The translations under genes were made by a program, and so were the position numbers. From NCBI GenBank assembly GCA_964011675.1, contig CAXGPR010000008.1:1-64000 (forward strand): a stretch of DNA of 64,000 nt, in the 5' to 3' direction. Within the stretch, counting starts at the first letter, position 1, and every line of letters starts with the position of its first letter. Below, piece by piece: positions 44,532 through 53,573 of the stretch. Origin of the DNA: GCA-2693325 sp964011675 (GTDB lineage Bacteria > Latescibacterota > UBA2968 > UBA8231). The notes beneath the pieces were generated by a model. It was not told the origin of the DNA. It searched no databases and was given only the letters and a program-made list of their open reading frames with translations.

Positions 44532-45659
44532 ATGAAAATCGAACAAGTAGAAACTCTCCTCATCGGCAATGGCCTTGTAGTACGCCTGACCACCGACAGT
44601 GGCCTTACCGGCCTCGGACAAACCGCCTGCTGGGGATATCCCACGGCCGTGCAGAGCATTATCGACGTCTATAAAGATTATCTCATAGGTCAGAACCCGC
44701 TGCAGATCGAACACCACTGGAACCACCTATACCGCATGGCACCGTTCAGAGGCACCGCGATTATGGGAGCCGTCGCAGCAATTGATATCGCCCTATACGA
44801 TATCAAAGGAAAACACTTTGAAGTGCCCGCATGGGAACTGCTTGGAGGTAGCGTTCGAGACAAAATCCGCCTCCACCTGCTGTCGGGTGGCGACACGCCC
44901 GAAGCCAACTTCACCTCGGCCAAAGCGGCCGTCAAAGAGGGCTTCACCGCAGTTAAATTTGACCCCTTGCCAGGGGGCTACCAGGACATGGCACAGGCGC
45001 GACTCATCGACACGGCCGTTGAAATCACCGCCGCCGCACGAGAAGCAGGCGGCCCCGACCTGGATCTGATTATCGAATTGCACAGGAAGTTAACGCCAAT
45101 GGTCGCCCTTGACCTAGCCGATGCGCTCAAGCCGTTTCACGTGCTTTTCCTCGAAGATCCCATACAGATCGACAGCATCTCCTCGCAGGCTCAAATTTCG
45201 GCCAAATCACCTCTGCCTTTTGGCAACGGCGAGCGATTTGTTTCCATATGGGAATTCCGCGAACTCTTAGAACAGGGCGGGCCTCAATACATCCGCCCTG
45301 ACGTAGCGCTAGCCGGCGGCTTGACGCACTGCAAGAAAATCGCAGCCATCGCCGAGAGTTACCACTGCGCCGTAGTTACGCACAATTTCTTGAGTCCGCT
45401 AATCACCGCCGCTTCGCTGCACTTGGATGCCACGATTCCTAACTTTGTCACGCAGGAATACACCAAGAACGATGAGGCGCCGCACCATGCCGTATTTAAA
45501 ACCTGCTACCAGCGCGAGGGCGGCTATATCGCCCTTCCCGAAGCACCCGGTCTTGGCGTCGAACTCGACGAAGTGCTCGTCGAAAAAACCCCCTACAAAC
45601 CAATGACTTCCGGTCACACTCCGCTGCGCTCTGACGGCTCAGTGGCCAACGCCGTATAA
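44532..45659 (+). CDS. Mandelate racemase/muconate lactonizing (enolase superfamily) dehydratase
   Basis: 375 residues from ATG at 44532, eight or nine bases after AGGAG; the longer upstream frame is not used. Features are FTAVKFDPLPGG (Lys region), LIIELHRKL and FLEDPIQ (metal acids), NGERFVSIWEFRELL and VTHNFLSPL with the catalytic His. This set fits sugar-acid dehydratases of the mannonate or galactonate dehydratase kind. It is followed by a sulfatase with an 11-base gap, so the two are co-transcribed. Confidence 0.88.
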   Translation: MKIEQVETLLIGNGLVVRLTTDSGLTGLGQTACWGYPTAVQSIIDVYKDYLIGQNPLQIEHHWNHLYRMAPFRGTAIMGAVAAIDIALYDIKGKHFEVPAWELLGGSVRDKIRLHLLSGGDTPEANFTSAKAAVKEGFTAVKFDPLPGGYQDMAQARLIDTAVEITAAAREAGGPDLDLIIELHRKLTPMVALDLADALKPFHVLFLEDPIQIDSISSQAQISAKSPLPFGNGERFVSIWEFRELLEQGGPQYIRPDVALAGGLTHCKKIAAIAESYHCAVVTHNFLSPLITAASLHLDATIPNFVTQEYTKNDEAPHHAVFKTCYQREGGYIALPEAPGLGVELDEVLVEKTPYKPMTSGHTPLRSDGSVANAV

Positions 45660-45670
45660 GGTACGAGATC

Positions 45671-47080
45671 ATGACCGACCGTCCCCATATGCTGCTTATC
45701 TTAACCGACCACTGGCGAGGAGACTGTCTGGGCCGTCTCGGCCATCCCGCCGTGGAAACGCCCCATTTAGACTCTCTTTCTGCACGCGGCACCACGTTTA
45801 CTCGGGCCTACACGCCCTGTCCTTCCTGCGTAGCTGCGCGGCGATCTCTTATGACGGGTATGACCCCCTATAGCCAGGGGATGGTCGGATACCGAGATGG
45901 GCAGCCGTGGGACTATCCACATACGCTGGCCGGCGAGCTAACTTCGGCAGGCTACCAGACGATAAATATCGGCAAAACTCATTTCTATCCCGTTCGCAAG
46001 CACTTGGGGTATGAGCAGCTCGTCATTCCGACCGACTATGAAGAATGGCTATCCCAACAGCCTGGAATAGAGACGGAGAAGCTGGCCCACGGCGTGCCGG
46101 CCAACTCTTGGCTTGGGCGTCCCAACCATCTACCCGAGCATCAGATGGAAGAGACGTACTTTGTGGGGCAGGCTCTCGACTTCCTGCACAAGCGAGACCC
46201 AACGCGTCCCTTTTTTCTGACGCTGTCGTTTAACGGTCCGCATCCTCCCTGGTGTCCACCCCAAGTCTACTATGACCAGTTTATTGATCGAGACCTGCCA
46301 AAACCCGAAATCGGCGATTGGGCGGAGCGGCATGCTCGAGATGCCCGCTATCCCCTCGACGTCAACGCTTGGCGAGGAACGCTGCCCGAGCATATTGTAC
46401 ACAGAGCGAGAGCTGCCTACTTTGCCTATTTATCTTTTCTCGACGCGCAAATTGGCCGATTGGTCGAACGCTTGCAGCGCAGCGGCCTGCTCGACAATAC
46501 GCTCATCGTTTTTACATCCGACCACGGAGAGATGCTCGGCGATCACCACCTGTGGCGAAAGACTTACGCCTACGAAGCCTCGGCCCGCGTTCCGCTCATA
46601 GCCGTTGCTCCTGAATCCATCAACGCAAAGCGCAACGTCGAATGCGACGGGCTCGTTGGCTGGGAAGACATCATGCCCACGTTTCTACAGGCGGCTGCTA
46701 CTGACCAACCAGAGAGCGTGGAGGGACACAGTATACTCGGGCTCCTAAACGATCCGTCCGATATACTGCGTCCCTTTTACCACGGCGAACACGCCCCCTG
46801 CTATCATCCAGAAAATGCCAACCAGTTTTTGACCGATGCACGGTGGAAATATATCTGGAATCCAATAAATGGAGAGGAACAGCTTTTTGACCTGCGGGCC
46901 GACCCACACGAATGCGCGGATCTGGCACAGAAAGAACCCGAAGTTCTATCGCATTGGCGAAAAACCATGGCGCGCCAATTGGTCGGCAGACAGGAGCAGC
47001 TTTCGGATGGAACGCAGTTGAGAACGGGGGACGTGCAAGCGTGTCGCTTTGCCCAAGCCGACGAGCTTCACTTAGGGTAG
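45671..47080 (+). CDS. Cys-type sulfatase (arylsulfatase family, choline-sulfatase-like)
   Basis: 469 residues. The formylglycine motif C-x-A-x-R is CVAAR (53-57) with SLMTG following. Metal ligands are Asp13 with His14 (LILTDHW) and FTSDHGEMLGDHH near 277-289. The C-terminal part (LFDLRADPHECADLA) is usual. No signal peptide is visible, so it is cytoplasmic. It removes sulfate from a sulfated sugar or choline ester and needs a formylglycine-generating enzyme, which is not in this window. It is paired with the dehydratase above and abuts the gene at 47082. Confidence 0.92.
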   Translation: MTDRPHMLLILTDHWRGDCLGRLGHPAVETPHLDSLSARGTTFTRAYTPCPSCVAARRSLMTGMTPYSQGMVGYRDGQPWDYPHTLAGELTSAGYQTINIGKTHFYPVRKHLGYEQLVIPTDYEEWLSQQPGIETEKLAHGVPANSWLGRPNHLPEHQMEETYFVGQALDFLHKRDPTRPFFLTLSFNGPHPPWCPPQVYYDQFIDRDLPKPEIGDWAERHARDARYPLDVNAWRGTLPEHIVHRARAAYFAYLSFLDAQIGRLVERLQRSGLLDNTLIVFTSDHGEMLGDHHLWRKTYAYEASARVPLIAVAPESINAKRNVECDGLVGWEDIMPTFLQAAATDQPESVEGHSILGLLNDPSDILRPFYHGEHAPCYHPENANQFLTDARWKYIWNPINGEEQLFDLRADPHECADLAQKEPEVLSHWRKTMARQLVGRQEQLSDGTQLRTGDVQACRFAQADELHLG

Positions 47081-47081
47081 G

Positions 47082-48755
47082 CTACGGAAGCAACTTTTTC
47101 TCTGTTGCCGACCAGGTTCCGCAGCGTATTTGAATCGTCCTCTTCAATGGGGCCATATCCGTAATCAACAGGCGGAAAACGTCCGAACTGCTTTCGCTGT
47201 TGCGCATGGCCCACATACTGTGAGCGTGACTTCCAGGCCCAACGGATATAGCATCATTACCCACCCGATAGAGAGCTGTTCCACGCTTGAGAAAAGCTGT
47301 ATTGCCCTCTTTGCCCTCGAGGAGCACGTTTTCCGTCTCCAAGGTTCCCCCTGGCGTAAAACTGAATTCAATTTGAAAAGGGACGCCGTCGAGACCGCCG
47401 GACGTCGCCAAGTGGAGGTCAAATCCTCCCTCGACGCTTACCATGCGCAGCGACACCTGCAACGGGGGGAGCTCGTAAGTCGCACGCCGACCGCGCACCT
47501 CCTGCCAGTTTTCCGCATCGACCTGTTCATCGATTGGCAGCCAGTAAATTCCCCCTCGATAATCTTTTTCCGGGTAAATCTTATTGTGCCCCATGTGCTG
47601 AAGATGCGCTTCGCGCTCGGAGCCGACAAAATCCTCTCCGACAAACTGACCCGTGGCAAAATAGGTTGAGCACAGCTTGAGAGTCATCTCTGCCTGCCCG
47701 TATACAACGGAAAAGGGCGAGGTCAGCCCCGCTGCAGCAGTTGCGCTCGCCCCACCGCGACGCACACGCCACAGCCCCGAAACGGGAAAGGATTTGGCAT
47801 AGCTAGTAGGCAGTTTTTCGCGCGCCACCTCGGCCGTTCGCCACGCTGGATTCAGAGCAAAGTTAGGCAAACACACAATGCTGCTTTTCCCCCGCTCCAC
47901 TAGCCAATCTGCTACGGCAGCGTAAAAGCCATTGTCGTCAATATGAGCCATGGCTTGATAGCCGTCAGCTAGGGTCGTCGGCACTGAACGCGCGCCGCGA
48001 TCCTGCCTGCGGGATATACTGGTGACTACGGTCGCATCGCCGTGTAACATATGGTAGTTGAAGTCGAGGTTCCGGCGCACTGGGTCCAGCAACTCGGGCC
48101 GGCTCAACGCTTGGGAGGCCAGAATGAGAGACCGATTTACGACGGCGTTATATACGCCTGTACTGCGTTCGATATACTCACCGTCGGCATTGCAGTCTAT
48201 TGTCTCGGCTAGATAGGCCTCGATTGTATCCTGTACTTCGATATCGGGAAACAGTTCTTTAGCCAGCGAAAGAGCCGCAACCAGAACCCATCGATGGTTA
48301 GGCGTGTGGAATCCTCCGTTGACCATGCCCGGCACACCACTTAGGATCAACTCACCCAGCGATTCTGCGATTTGCTGAGCGCCCTCATCACCCTCTGCGA
48401 CTCGCGCTAACTTAACGGCGGGCGCCAACGACTTAGTTATGAAGCCAGTATCTGGAGACGAGTCAAAATTAGTAATCAGTAGATCGTAATTGCCCGAGGG
48501 CCGGCGACGACGACGACCGAAATCGCCCACCATGAGAATGCGCTCGAGGAGTTCCGGACTTTGGTAGTGCGATGATTCGCGCAGTAAGTAAGCGTAGGCC
48601 AGCGTAGATGCAGAGGATACGCTGTTGGGCCCCACAAGTCCATCGCCGTCCATAAATCCACCACAATCTGTACTGCGTTCGTCCACAATCTGACGGGCGA
48701 GAAGCCGCGGCAAGCTGATTTCTAATTCCCGGATTACCTGACCATACTCAACCAT
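47082..48755 (-). CDS. Hypothetical 557-residue protein, polysaccharide-lyase-like architecture
   Basis: No exact family was recognised. The N-terminal half (1-280) is helical with barrel-like repeats (STLAYAYLLRESSHY, GEYIERSTGVYNAVVNRS), and the second half is beta-rich (YRGGIYWLPIDEQVDA, PFQIEFSFTPGGTLE), as in heparinase II/III-type lyases. The basic cluster GRRRRRPSGNYD may bind an acidic polymer. No signal is visible. Its stop is one base from the stop of the sulfatase. Neighbouring sulfatase and dehydratase suggest sulfated-glycan use. Confidence 0.65.
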   Translation of the reverse strand: MVEYGQVIRELEISLPRLLARQIVDERSTDCGGFMDGDGLVGPNSVSSASTLAYAYLLRESSHYQSPELLERILMVGDFGRRRRRPSGNYDLLITNFDSSPDTGFITKSLAPAVKLARVAEGDEGAQQIAESLGELILSGVPGMVNGGFHTPNHRWVLVAALSLAKELFPDIEVQDTIEAYLAETIDCNADGEYIERSTGVYNAVVNRSLILASQALSRPELLDPVRRNLDFNYHMLHGDATVVTSISRRQDRGARSVPTTLADGYQAMAHIDDNGFYAAVADWLVERGKSSIVCLPNFALNPAWRTAEVAREKLPTSYAKSFPVSGLWRVRRGGASATAAAGLTSPFSVVYGQAEMTLKLCSTYFATGQFVGEDFVGSEREAHLQHMGHNKIYPEKDYRGGIYWLPIDEQVDAENWQEVRGRRATYELPPLQVSLRMVSVEGGFDLHLATSGGLDGVPFQIEFSFTPGGTLETENVLLEGKEGNTAFLKRGTALYRVGNDAISVGPGSHAHSMWAMRNSESSSDVFRLLITDMAPLKRTIQIRCGTWSATEKKLLP

Positions 48756-48797
48756 GCCCTCTCCTTTCTCTATAGCGCGCTACGCACACCGTGTGTT

Positions 48798-49031
48798 TTA
48801 GATCCGCAGATTTATATAAGCGGCTTCCGTCAAACGAACCACTTGTAGGGCAAAATAGGCCTCTTCGTAGCCTTTTCCTCTCCGTATCCGACGGAAGAGA
48901 GCCGCATCAGGACTTCACTCTTCAATCCGTGCGGGCACGTCCAGCGGTTCAATGTTCAGCAGCACCTGGCGTATCACCCACAGCCAATTAGGCGAGGCGA
49001 ATCTTCTTTTTCGCCAAAGGGACTCCACCAT
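48798..49031 (-). pseudogene. Broken-gene relic after the unknown gene 49032-49838
   Basis: The 276-base gap holds a protein-like text on the minus strand. In the frame of the upstream gene it reads VIRQVLLNIEPLDVPARIEE, a TGA at 48915-48917, then ALFRRIRRGKGYEEAYF and ends LRI at TAA 48798-48800. A neighbouring frame near its start also looks coding (EWWSPFGEKEDSP), which suggests a shift. It may be the C-terminus of a Gfo/Idh-type or unknown protein, or an in-frame extension of the upstream gene past its own TGA. It is not an intact gene. Confidence 0.5.
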
Positions 49032-49838
49032 TCAACGCGTTTGTTTTATCAAACTAAAAAGCGGTGCTACGGCGCCGAACATACCGGGAAAGCGAAAAAC
49101 CTCCTCATCTGCCCGGGCGACTCGAGCCATCGTCGTTTCACTTAAAAGAACACGCTGTCGGTCAAAGAAAAGATCCTCATCATGTGTGACGTAAGATCCG
49201 ACCGTCCGCGCGCTTTCACGCAACGAGTGAATCTCTGCCACATCAGCTATGCGCACTGCCATCGCATCAAAGAAGCGATCGAGCACCACTTTTCGCTCTT
49301 GGGACATCATTGCGGAGGTCTCCTCAAAAGCAGCGTAACAATATAGTAAGCGTTCACGCCAATCCTCAGGCGCAGGTCCCTCGATTACAAAAGGGCCCGC
49401 ATTGCCGTGCAACGGCGTGTGATCTTGAGTTTGAAAGGCTACTAAAACGCGTCCACCTTTAGCGGGCCGGGCCCGTAACCGCACAACAGTCCTCGGTTCA
49501 ATCGCAACGACCTCACCATTGGAAACAGCACGAGTTGCAACCCCTTCTCCCCTCAACACATCGACATATGCTTCTTGGCTAAAGTGCACCTGAATGTATT
49601 CACGCGGCAGACCCTCGATACCGCAGCGTCCGAAGGGCATAGAATATGCCCATAGAGGATCCATCTCTCCTTCAAGCACCGCTTCTCTCTGCAGATTAGA
49701 TAGAGTGCTTGCTAGCACCTTGGCTTCCTGCTCTGCCGAGGTTTCCACAACCGAAAAACCGACCGTCTTATCGCATTTCACCCGATAGGGGATTCCATAT
49801 CCAAAAAGGCGATGGCACAATATCGAATCAATCTTCAT
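49032..49838 (-). CDS. Unknown 268-residue protein coupled to a DegT aminotransferase
   Basis: No family was recognised. The ATG at 49836-49838 overlaps the DegT stop as ATGA, so it is translated with it. The sequence opens MKIDSILCHRLFGYG, has LREYIQ-type surface segments (GLPREYIQVHFSQEAYV), a beta-rich centre (VVRLRARPAKGGRVLVAF) and an amphipathic end. No membrane segment or signal is visible. Coupling suggests a role with the transamination product, such as reduction or transfer, but this is open. It may be C-terminally truncated (see the relic at 48798-49031). Confidence 0.7.
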   Translation of the reverse strand: MKIDSILCHRLFGYGIPYRVKCDKTVGFSVVETSAEQEAKVLASTLSNLQREAVLEGEMDPLWAYSMPFGRCGIEGLPREYIQVHFSQEAYVDVLRGEGVATRAVSNGEVVAIEPRTVVRLRARPAKGGRVLVAFQTQDHTPLHGNAGPFVIEGPAPEDWRERLLYCYAAFEETSAMMSQERKVVLDRFFDAMAVRIADVAEIHSLRESARTVGSYVTHDEDLFFDRQRVLLSETTMARVARADEEVFRFPGMFGAVAPLFSLIKQTR

Positions 49839-51109
49839 GCGCACAGCTCATCTGCACGATGGATCACCTTGCGAATAGCCGCTACATATGCGTCAATCAC
49901 TTCGGGGCGATAATGCTTAAACCAAGGGATAGAGAAACAACGTTCGGGAAGCGTTTCCGAAACTGGCAGCGACCCTACTCCCTGTCGCAAATCCCGATCG
50001 GAGAAGGCTATCCGAGTCGGCTTTCCGTCACCATAAATATCGGCTTCATTCAACACGGAATGCAGGTGCATCAACGGATTAGCACCCGGCCTGAGACCAA
50101 ACGTTCCCCCCTCTGCATTGACCGCCTCGCAAAAGCGAGCGACCGGCAGCCCGCCTAATTCTTCGGCTACATAAAGCCCTTTAGCGGCATACCACCCTCC
50201 CATTGTACTTCCGCTTTCTTTTGGAGGTCGATGAGCCTTAATTCCAGGCACATCTTCTAACTGGTCCCAGAAGTAATTCATAGCTTTTTGAATGACTGCT
50301 ATCCGACGATCATAGTGTTTGAGCTGCACCCGTCCCACCGCCGAAGAAAGCTGGTGCATGCGATACTTGTAGCCCCCCAACGGCATTCCTTGGAAGGGAG
50401 CCAACTCGGCGTCCTCCACTCCAAACGAACGCTGATAGTGTCCAAAAGAGACAGCCCGTTCGTAAATCTGCTTGTCTTTTGTTACCAGAAAACCGCCTTC
50501 GCCACACGGCAGCGACTTGCCAGACATGATCGACATCGCACCCACGTGGCCGATCGTACCCAGAAGTCGTCCCTTATACAGACCACCCTGCGCATGAGAT
50601 ACGTCTTCTATCACCTTGATACCCCGGCGCTCCGCGATCTCCATAATCGGATCCATATCCGTCGGATAAGCACTGTAATGAACGACGATAATTGCCTTGG
50701 TTCGATCCGTTATGCGCGATTCGACATCGGCCGGATCCAGCGTCAGGGTGAGCGGATCCATCTCGCCGAAAACGACCGTAGCCCCCAGGGAAAAAACCTG
50801 TAAAGCAGACCCCCAGTAGGTCATACTTTGGCATATCACTTCGTCTCCTCGGCGCACGCCACACGCCCACATAGCGGCTTGGATAGCCGCCGTACCCGTG
50901 TTGTGACAAAGCGCATGGGGTAGGTTGAAATAGCCACAAAGCTCTTCTTCAAACTGACGGGTTACGTCCGTTCCTGACATGGCCCCTCTGCGCAGGACTG
51001 CCAGTACTGCCTCTTCATCTTCCAGTGTGATAATAGGCCAGCGAAAGATATCGCCATCCTCTATCGATTTTAGGGTCTTTGTGCCACCCAATAGGGCTAA
51101 ATCACTCAT
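49835..51109 (-). CDS. DegT/DnrJ/EryC1/StrS aminotransferase family protein
   Basis: 424 residues. Sugar aminotransferase signature: HALCHNTGTAAIQAAMWAC, PLP Asp in VIEDVSHAQGGLYKG, Schiff-base Lys in IMSGKSLPCGEGG, and GGYKYRMHQLSSAVGRVQL. It makes an amino sugar or aminated cyclitol from a keto form. It leads the two-gene operon with the unknown partner. Compared with the copies at 36134 and 52417 it is the most different in the Lys motif (Ser-Gly-Lys). Confidence 0.9.
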   Translation of the reverse strand: MSDLALLGGTKTLKSIEDGDIFRWPIITLEDEEAVLAVLRRGAMSGTDVTRQFEEELCGYFNLPHALCHNTGTAAIQAAMWACGVRRGDEVICQSMTYWGSALQVFSLGATVVFGEMDPLTLTLDPADVESRITDRTKAIIVVHYSAYPTDMDPIMEIAERRGIKVIEDVSHAQGGLYKGRLLGTIGHVGAMSIMSGKSLPCGEGGFLVTKDKQIYERAVSFGHYQRSFGVEDAELAPFQGMPLGGYKYRMHQLSSAVGRVQLKHYDRRIAVIQKAMNYFWDQLEDVPGIKAHRPPKESGSTMGGWYAAKGLYVAEELGGLPVARFCEAVNAEGGTFGLRPGANPLMHLHSVLNEADIYGDGKPTRIAFSDRDLRQGVGSLPVSETLPERCFSIPWFKHYRPEVIDAYVAAIRKVIHRADELCA

Positions 51110-51169
51110 TTACTCGTTCCCTTTTCCAAAGGATTCGCACAGTTTAAAAGGCTTATATAGTTTTTCCAA

Positions 51170-52114
51170 TTAGCGCGTTATTTCTTTCAGACGCTCTAGG
51201 CTGGGCATAAAATCGCGCTCCCACACTGACTGCACGACCCCGTCTTCTATGTAGGCCAACCGCGGGTAACCGTGGGCATAGGTCAGGCGATAAAAATCTG
51301 TTAACGAGACCGTTGCGATATCAAATAGTGGATTAAAACGACGTTCGAATTCGACGAGTTGATCGGATTCTTGTGAGAAACTGGTCAGCGCGATAACGCG
51401 AGGGAGCGTATCGTCCTGCGCCATAGCGTTAATCTTTGGTACGGCATTTATACAGTGGCCACATGCCGGGCTAAATAATTCAATAAGATATTTACCCTGT
51501 TGCAGATCAGCGTCTACTCCCTGAATAGACAGCCCAATCAGACGGACATCAGCTTTTAGGTCAGATACCTCTAAGCGCTCCACTTCAGGTAAAAATCGAA
51601 CCCCACATACGACGAGAGCAAGAACAAACACGGCGGGGGCAGCTCGGCGATACAGGCTTCCTTGAGGAGTCCACGGCAACGAGTCTACTGACCTTGAACA
51701 AAATAGGGTAAAGACCAGCATAGACAGCATGATGGCATCTTCCACAGCGGCTTCGCCAGGACTACGCTCAACAAGTGCTCCAAAACAGCCACAGTCAATT
51801 GAAGCCCCCATCTTCCAGGCATAGGTGAGCAATCCAGTAAAAAAAGCCATCAACAGCGTTGCAACGGGTAGCGTGATCCGCGGCAACCAGTTCAAGAGAA
51901 GGGCAAAACCAAGTCCCACCTCAAAAGGAGCCAATAAGACGGCCCCCTTTGCAACAAGCTGGAAATTTTCCCGTCCAAAACCTAATAGCTGGGTATGAGG
52001 TATAGCCTCCCAATAAAATAGAATAGGCTCCCAGGTCTTAATAGCACCTGAGATCAGATAGACTATCCCTATGAGTATTTGAAAAATACGCGCCGTCTTG
52101 TTTGCAGCCTCCAT
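51170..52114 (-). CDS. MauE/DoxX-like membrane domain fused to a thioredoxin-like domain
   Basis: 314 residues. The first 165 have four to five membrane helices in the MauE/DoxX pattern with DCGCFGALVE, a Cys pair used in that family. The rest is a thioredoxin fold with FSPACGHCINAVP (C-G-H-C active site). Such fusions move electrons through the membrane and form or reduce disulfides in envelope proteins, like a DsbD- or vitamin-K-reductase-type pair. No methylamine genes lie nearby. It lies 60 bases upstream of the DegT gene and is preceded by a 302-base gap. Confidence 0.82.
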   Translation of the reverse strand: MEAANKTARIFQILIGIVYLISGAIKTWEPILFYWEAIPHTQLLGFGRENFQLVAKGAVLLAPFEVGLGFALLLNWLPRITLPVATLLMAFFTGLLTYAWKMGASIDCGCFGALVERSPGEAAVEDAIMLSMLVFTLFCSRSVDSLPWTPQGSLYRRAAPAVFVLALVVCGVRFLPEVERLEVSDLKADVRLIGLSIQGVDADLQQGKYLIELFSPACGHCINAVPKINAMAQDDTLPRVIALTSFSQESDQLVEFERRFNPLFDIATVSLTDFYRLTYAHGYPRLAYIEDGVVQSVWERDFMPSLERLKEITR

Positions 52115-52416
52115 CGTGCTCTCCGCGTAATCAGATAGAAAATTCGAACAGAAAAAGGCAACGTTAGTCCGCCCCTACCAAAATAAATATACGGCAAACA
52201 ATGTGCGAAAGCTTCCGACGGAAGGCAACTAATACTCCTTCACTGGCTACAGAACGAAGATAACTATCTCAGGCGTCACATTCTTCCAACCGATGTAGAA
52301 GAAAAGGGCGCTCTCAGATCTGTTAATCTGAGAGCGCCCCAAAGAAAGACTCGAGTATTTCATTCTGTTAGACGGCCCTTTTAATGCACTGCCTCGACCC
52401 TATCAGCGGAATCAGT
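52115..52416. other. 302-base gap between two minus-strand genes
   Basis: It holds a terminator (52306-52339) in its upper third and otherwise only A+T-rich sequence with a short inverted repeat CTTCCG-ACGGAAG near 52216. No gene or relic is visible. The promoter of the MauE-thioredoxin gene should be here. Confidence 0.6.
52306..52339 (-). terminator. Strong Rho-independent terminator of the DegT gene 52417-53559
   Basis: A perfect 14-base-pair stem (52306-52319 with 52326-52339, six-base loop) carries GGGCGCTCTCAGAT and its complement. On the minus strand it is followed by TTTTCTTCT. It stands 78 bases past the stop of the aminotransferase gene. Confidence 0.92.
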
Positions 52417-53559
52417 CTACGCGTAGTGACGCATTATCGCCTCGGCCACGCGATCCACCTGAGCAAAGGTCATATCGGGATACATCGGCAGAGACAGTAG
52501 CTGAGAACATACCTGTTCGCAATGAGGAAAATCGCCTACATTGTAATCCAAAGAAGCAAAGGCGGGAGTTAAGTGTAAGGGATGAGGATACTGTACGCCG
52601 GATTGGATCGCCTGTGCGCGCAAATGGGCCGCCAGATCAGAGCGATCAGGGACGCATACAACATAGAGATGGTAAACGTGATGGGCATAAGGTGCTTGAC
52701 TGGGCAGTTGCACGGCCGATACGTCGCCAAGGGCTTCTATATACCGCGCAGCGATCGCACGCCGGTGCTCGTTCCACTGGTCCAAATAGCGAAGTTTAAC
52801 GTCTAGGATAGCGCCCTGAATGCCATCCATGCGGTGATTTCCGCCTACTTCGATGTAGTTAAACTTATCGCCCTTAGCCTGTCCGTGATTGCGCAAGCGG
52901 CGCAGGCGCTCTGCTAATACATCATCGTTTGTTGTAAGTCCGCCCGCATCACCATAAGCACCTAGGTTTTTTCCCGGATAAAAGCTGAAGCAAGCCACGC
53001 GCCCGAGCCCGCCAACCGGCTGGCCGCAATAGCGGGCACCGTGCGCCTGAGCCGCATCTTCAACTATTGCTAGGTCTCTGCAGTTGGCCAAATCAAGAAG
53101 AGGCCCCATCTCTACGGGTTGACCGTAGAGATGAACGGGGATTATTGCCCGCGTGCGTGCGGTGAGCGCATCCTCAACCCGCTGGGGGTCTATTGTAAAA
53201 AATATGGGATCAACGTCGACCAGAACGGGACGGGCTCCGACTTGATAAATGGCTTCTAACGTCGCCCCAAAGGTCAACGGCGTCGTAATAACTTCGTCCC
53301 CTTCTCCGATACCACATCCCTGCAGTGCCAGACGCAGTGCATCAGTGCCGCTACTCACCCCCACGCAGTGTTTAACTCGGCAATAGTCGGCAAACGCGCG
53401 CTCAAAGCGCTCGACCTGCGGACCGAGAATGAAATTGCATCCCCCAACCACCTCACGTATTGCACCCTCTATCTCAGCGCTCAGTCGGGCGTGCTGGAGA
53501 CTCAGGTCATTCATTGGAATTGGCGACTGTTCAACATGCGGAATCGGTATGGCCGTCAT
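52417..53559 (-). CDS. DegT/DnrJ/EryC1/StrS sugar aminotransferase (FdtB/QdtB-like)
   Basis: 380 residues from ATG at 53557-53559, six bases after GAGGAG; a longer start at 53592 lacks support. Signature parts: CVGVSSGTDALRLALQGCG, PLTFGATLEAIYQ, Asp in IVEDAAQAHGARY and the Schiff-base Lys in SFYPGKNLGAYGDAG. The overall pattern is that of 3-amino-sugar synthases acting on dTDP-3-keto sugars (FdtB/QdtB). The C-terminal LPMYPDMTFAQVDRV is typical. It stands alone with its own terminator. Confidence 0.92.
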   Translation of the reverse strand: MTAIPIPHVEQSPIPMNDLSLQHARLSAEIEGAIREVVGGCNFILGPQVERFERAFADYCRVKHCVGVSSGTDALRLALQGCGIGEGDEVITTPLTFGATLEAIYQVGARPVLVDVDPIFFTIDPQRVEDALTARTRAIIPVHLYGQPVEMGPLLDLANCRDLAIVEDAAQAHGARYCGQPVGGLGRVACFSFYPGKNLGAYGDAGGLTTNDDVLAERLRRLRNHGQAKGDKFNYIEVGGNHRMDGIQGAILDVKLRYLDQWNEHRRAIAARYIEALGDVSAVQLPSQAPYAHHVYHLYVVCVPDRSDLAAHLRAQAIQSGVQYPHPLHLTPAFASLDYNVGDFPHCEQVCSQLLSLPMYPDMTFAQVDRVAEAIMRHYA

Positions 53560-53573
53560 CGAAAGCTCCTCGG

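Noticed and set aside
48798..49034. Recoding of TGA as an amino acid or selenocysteine
   Set aside because: Other genes here use TGA as stop, and no SECIS-like element was evident; decay is simpler.
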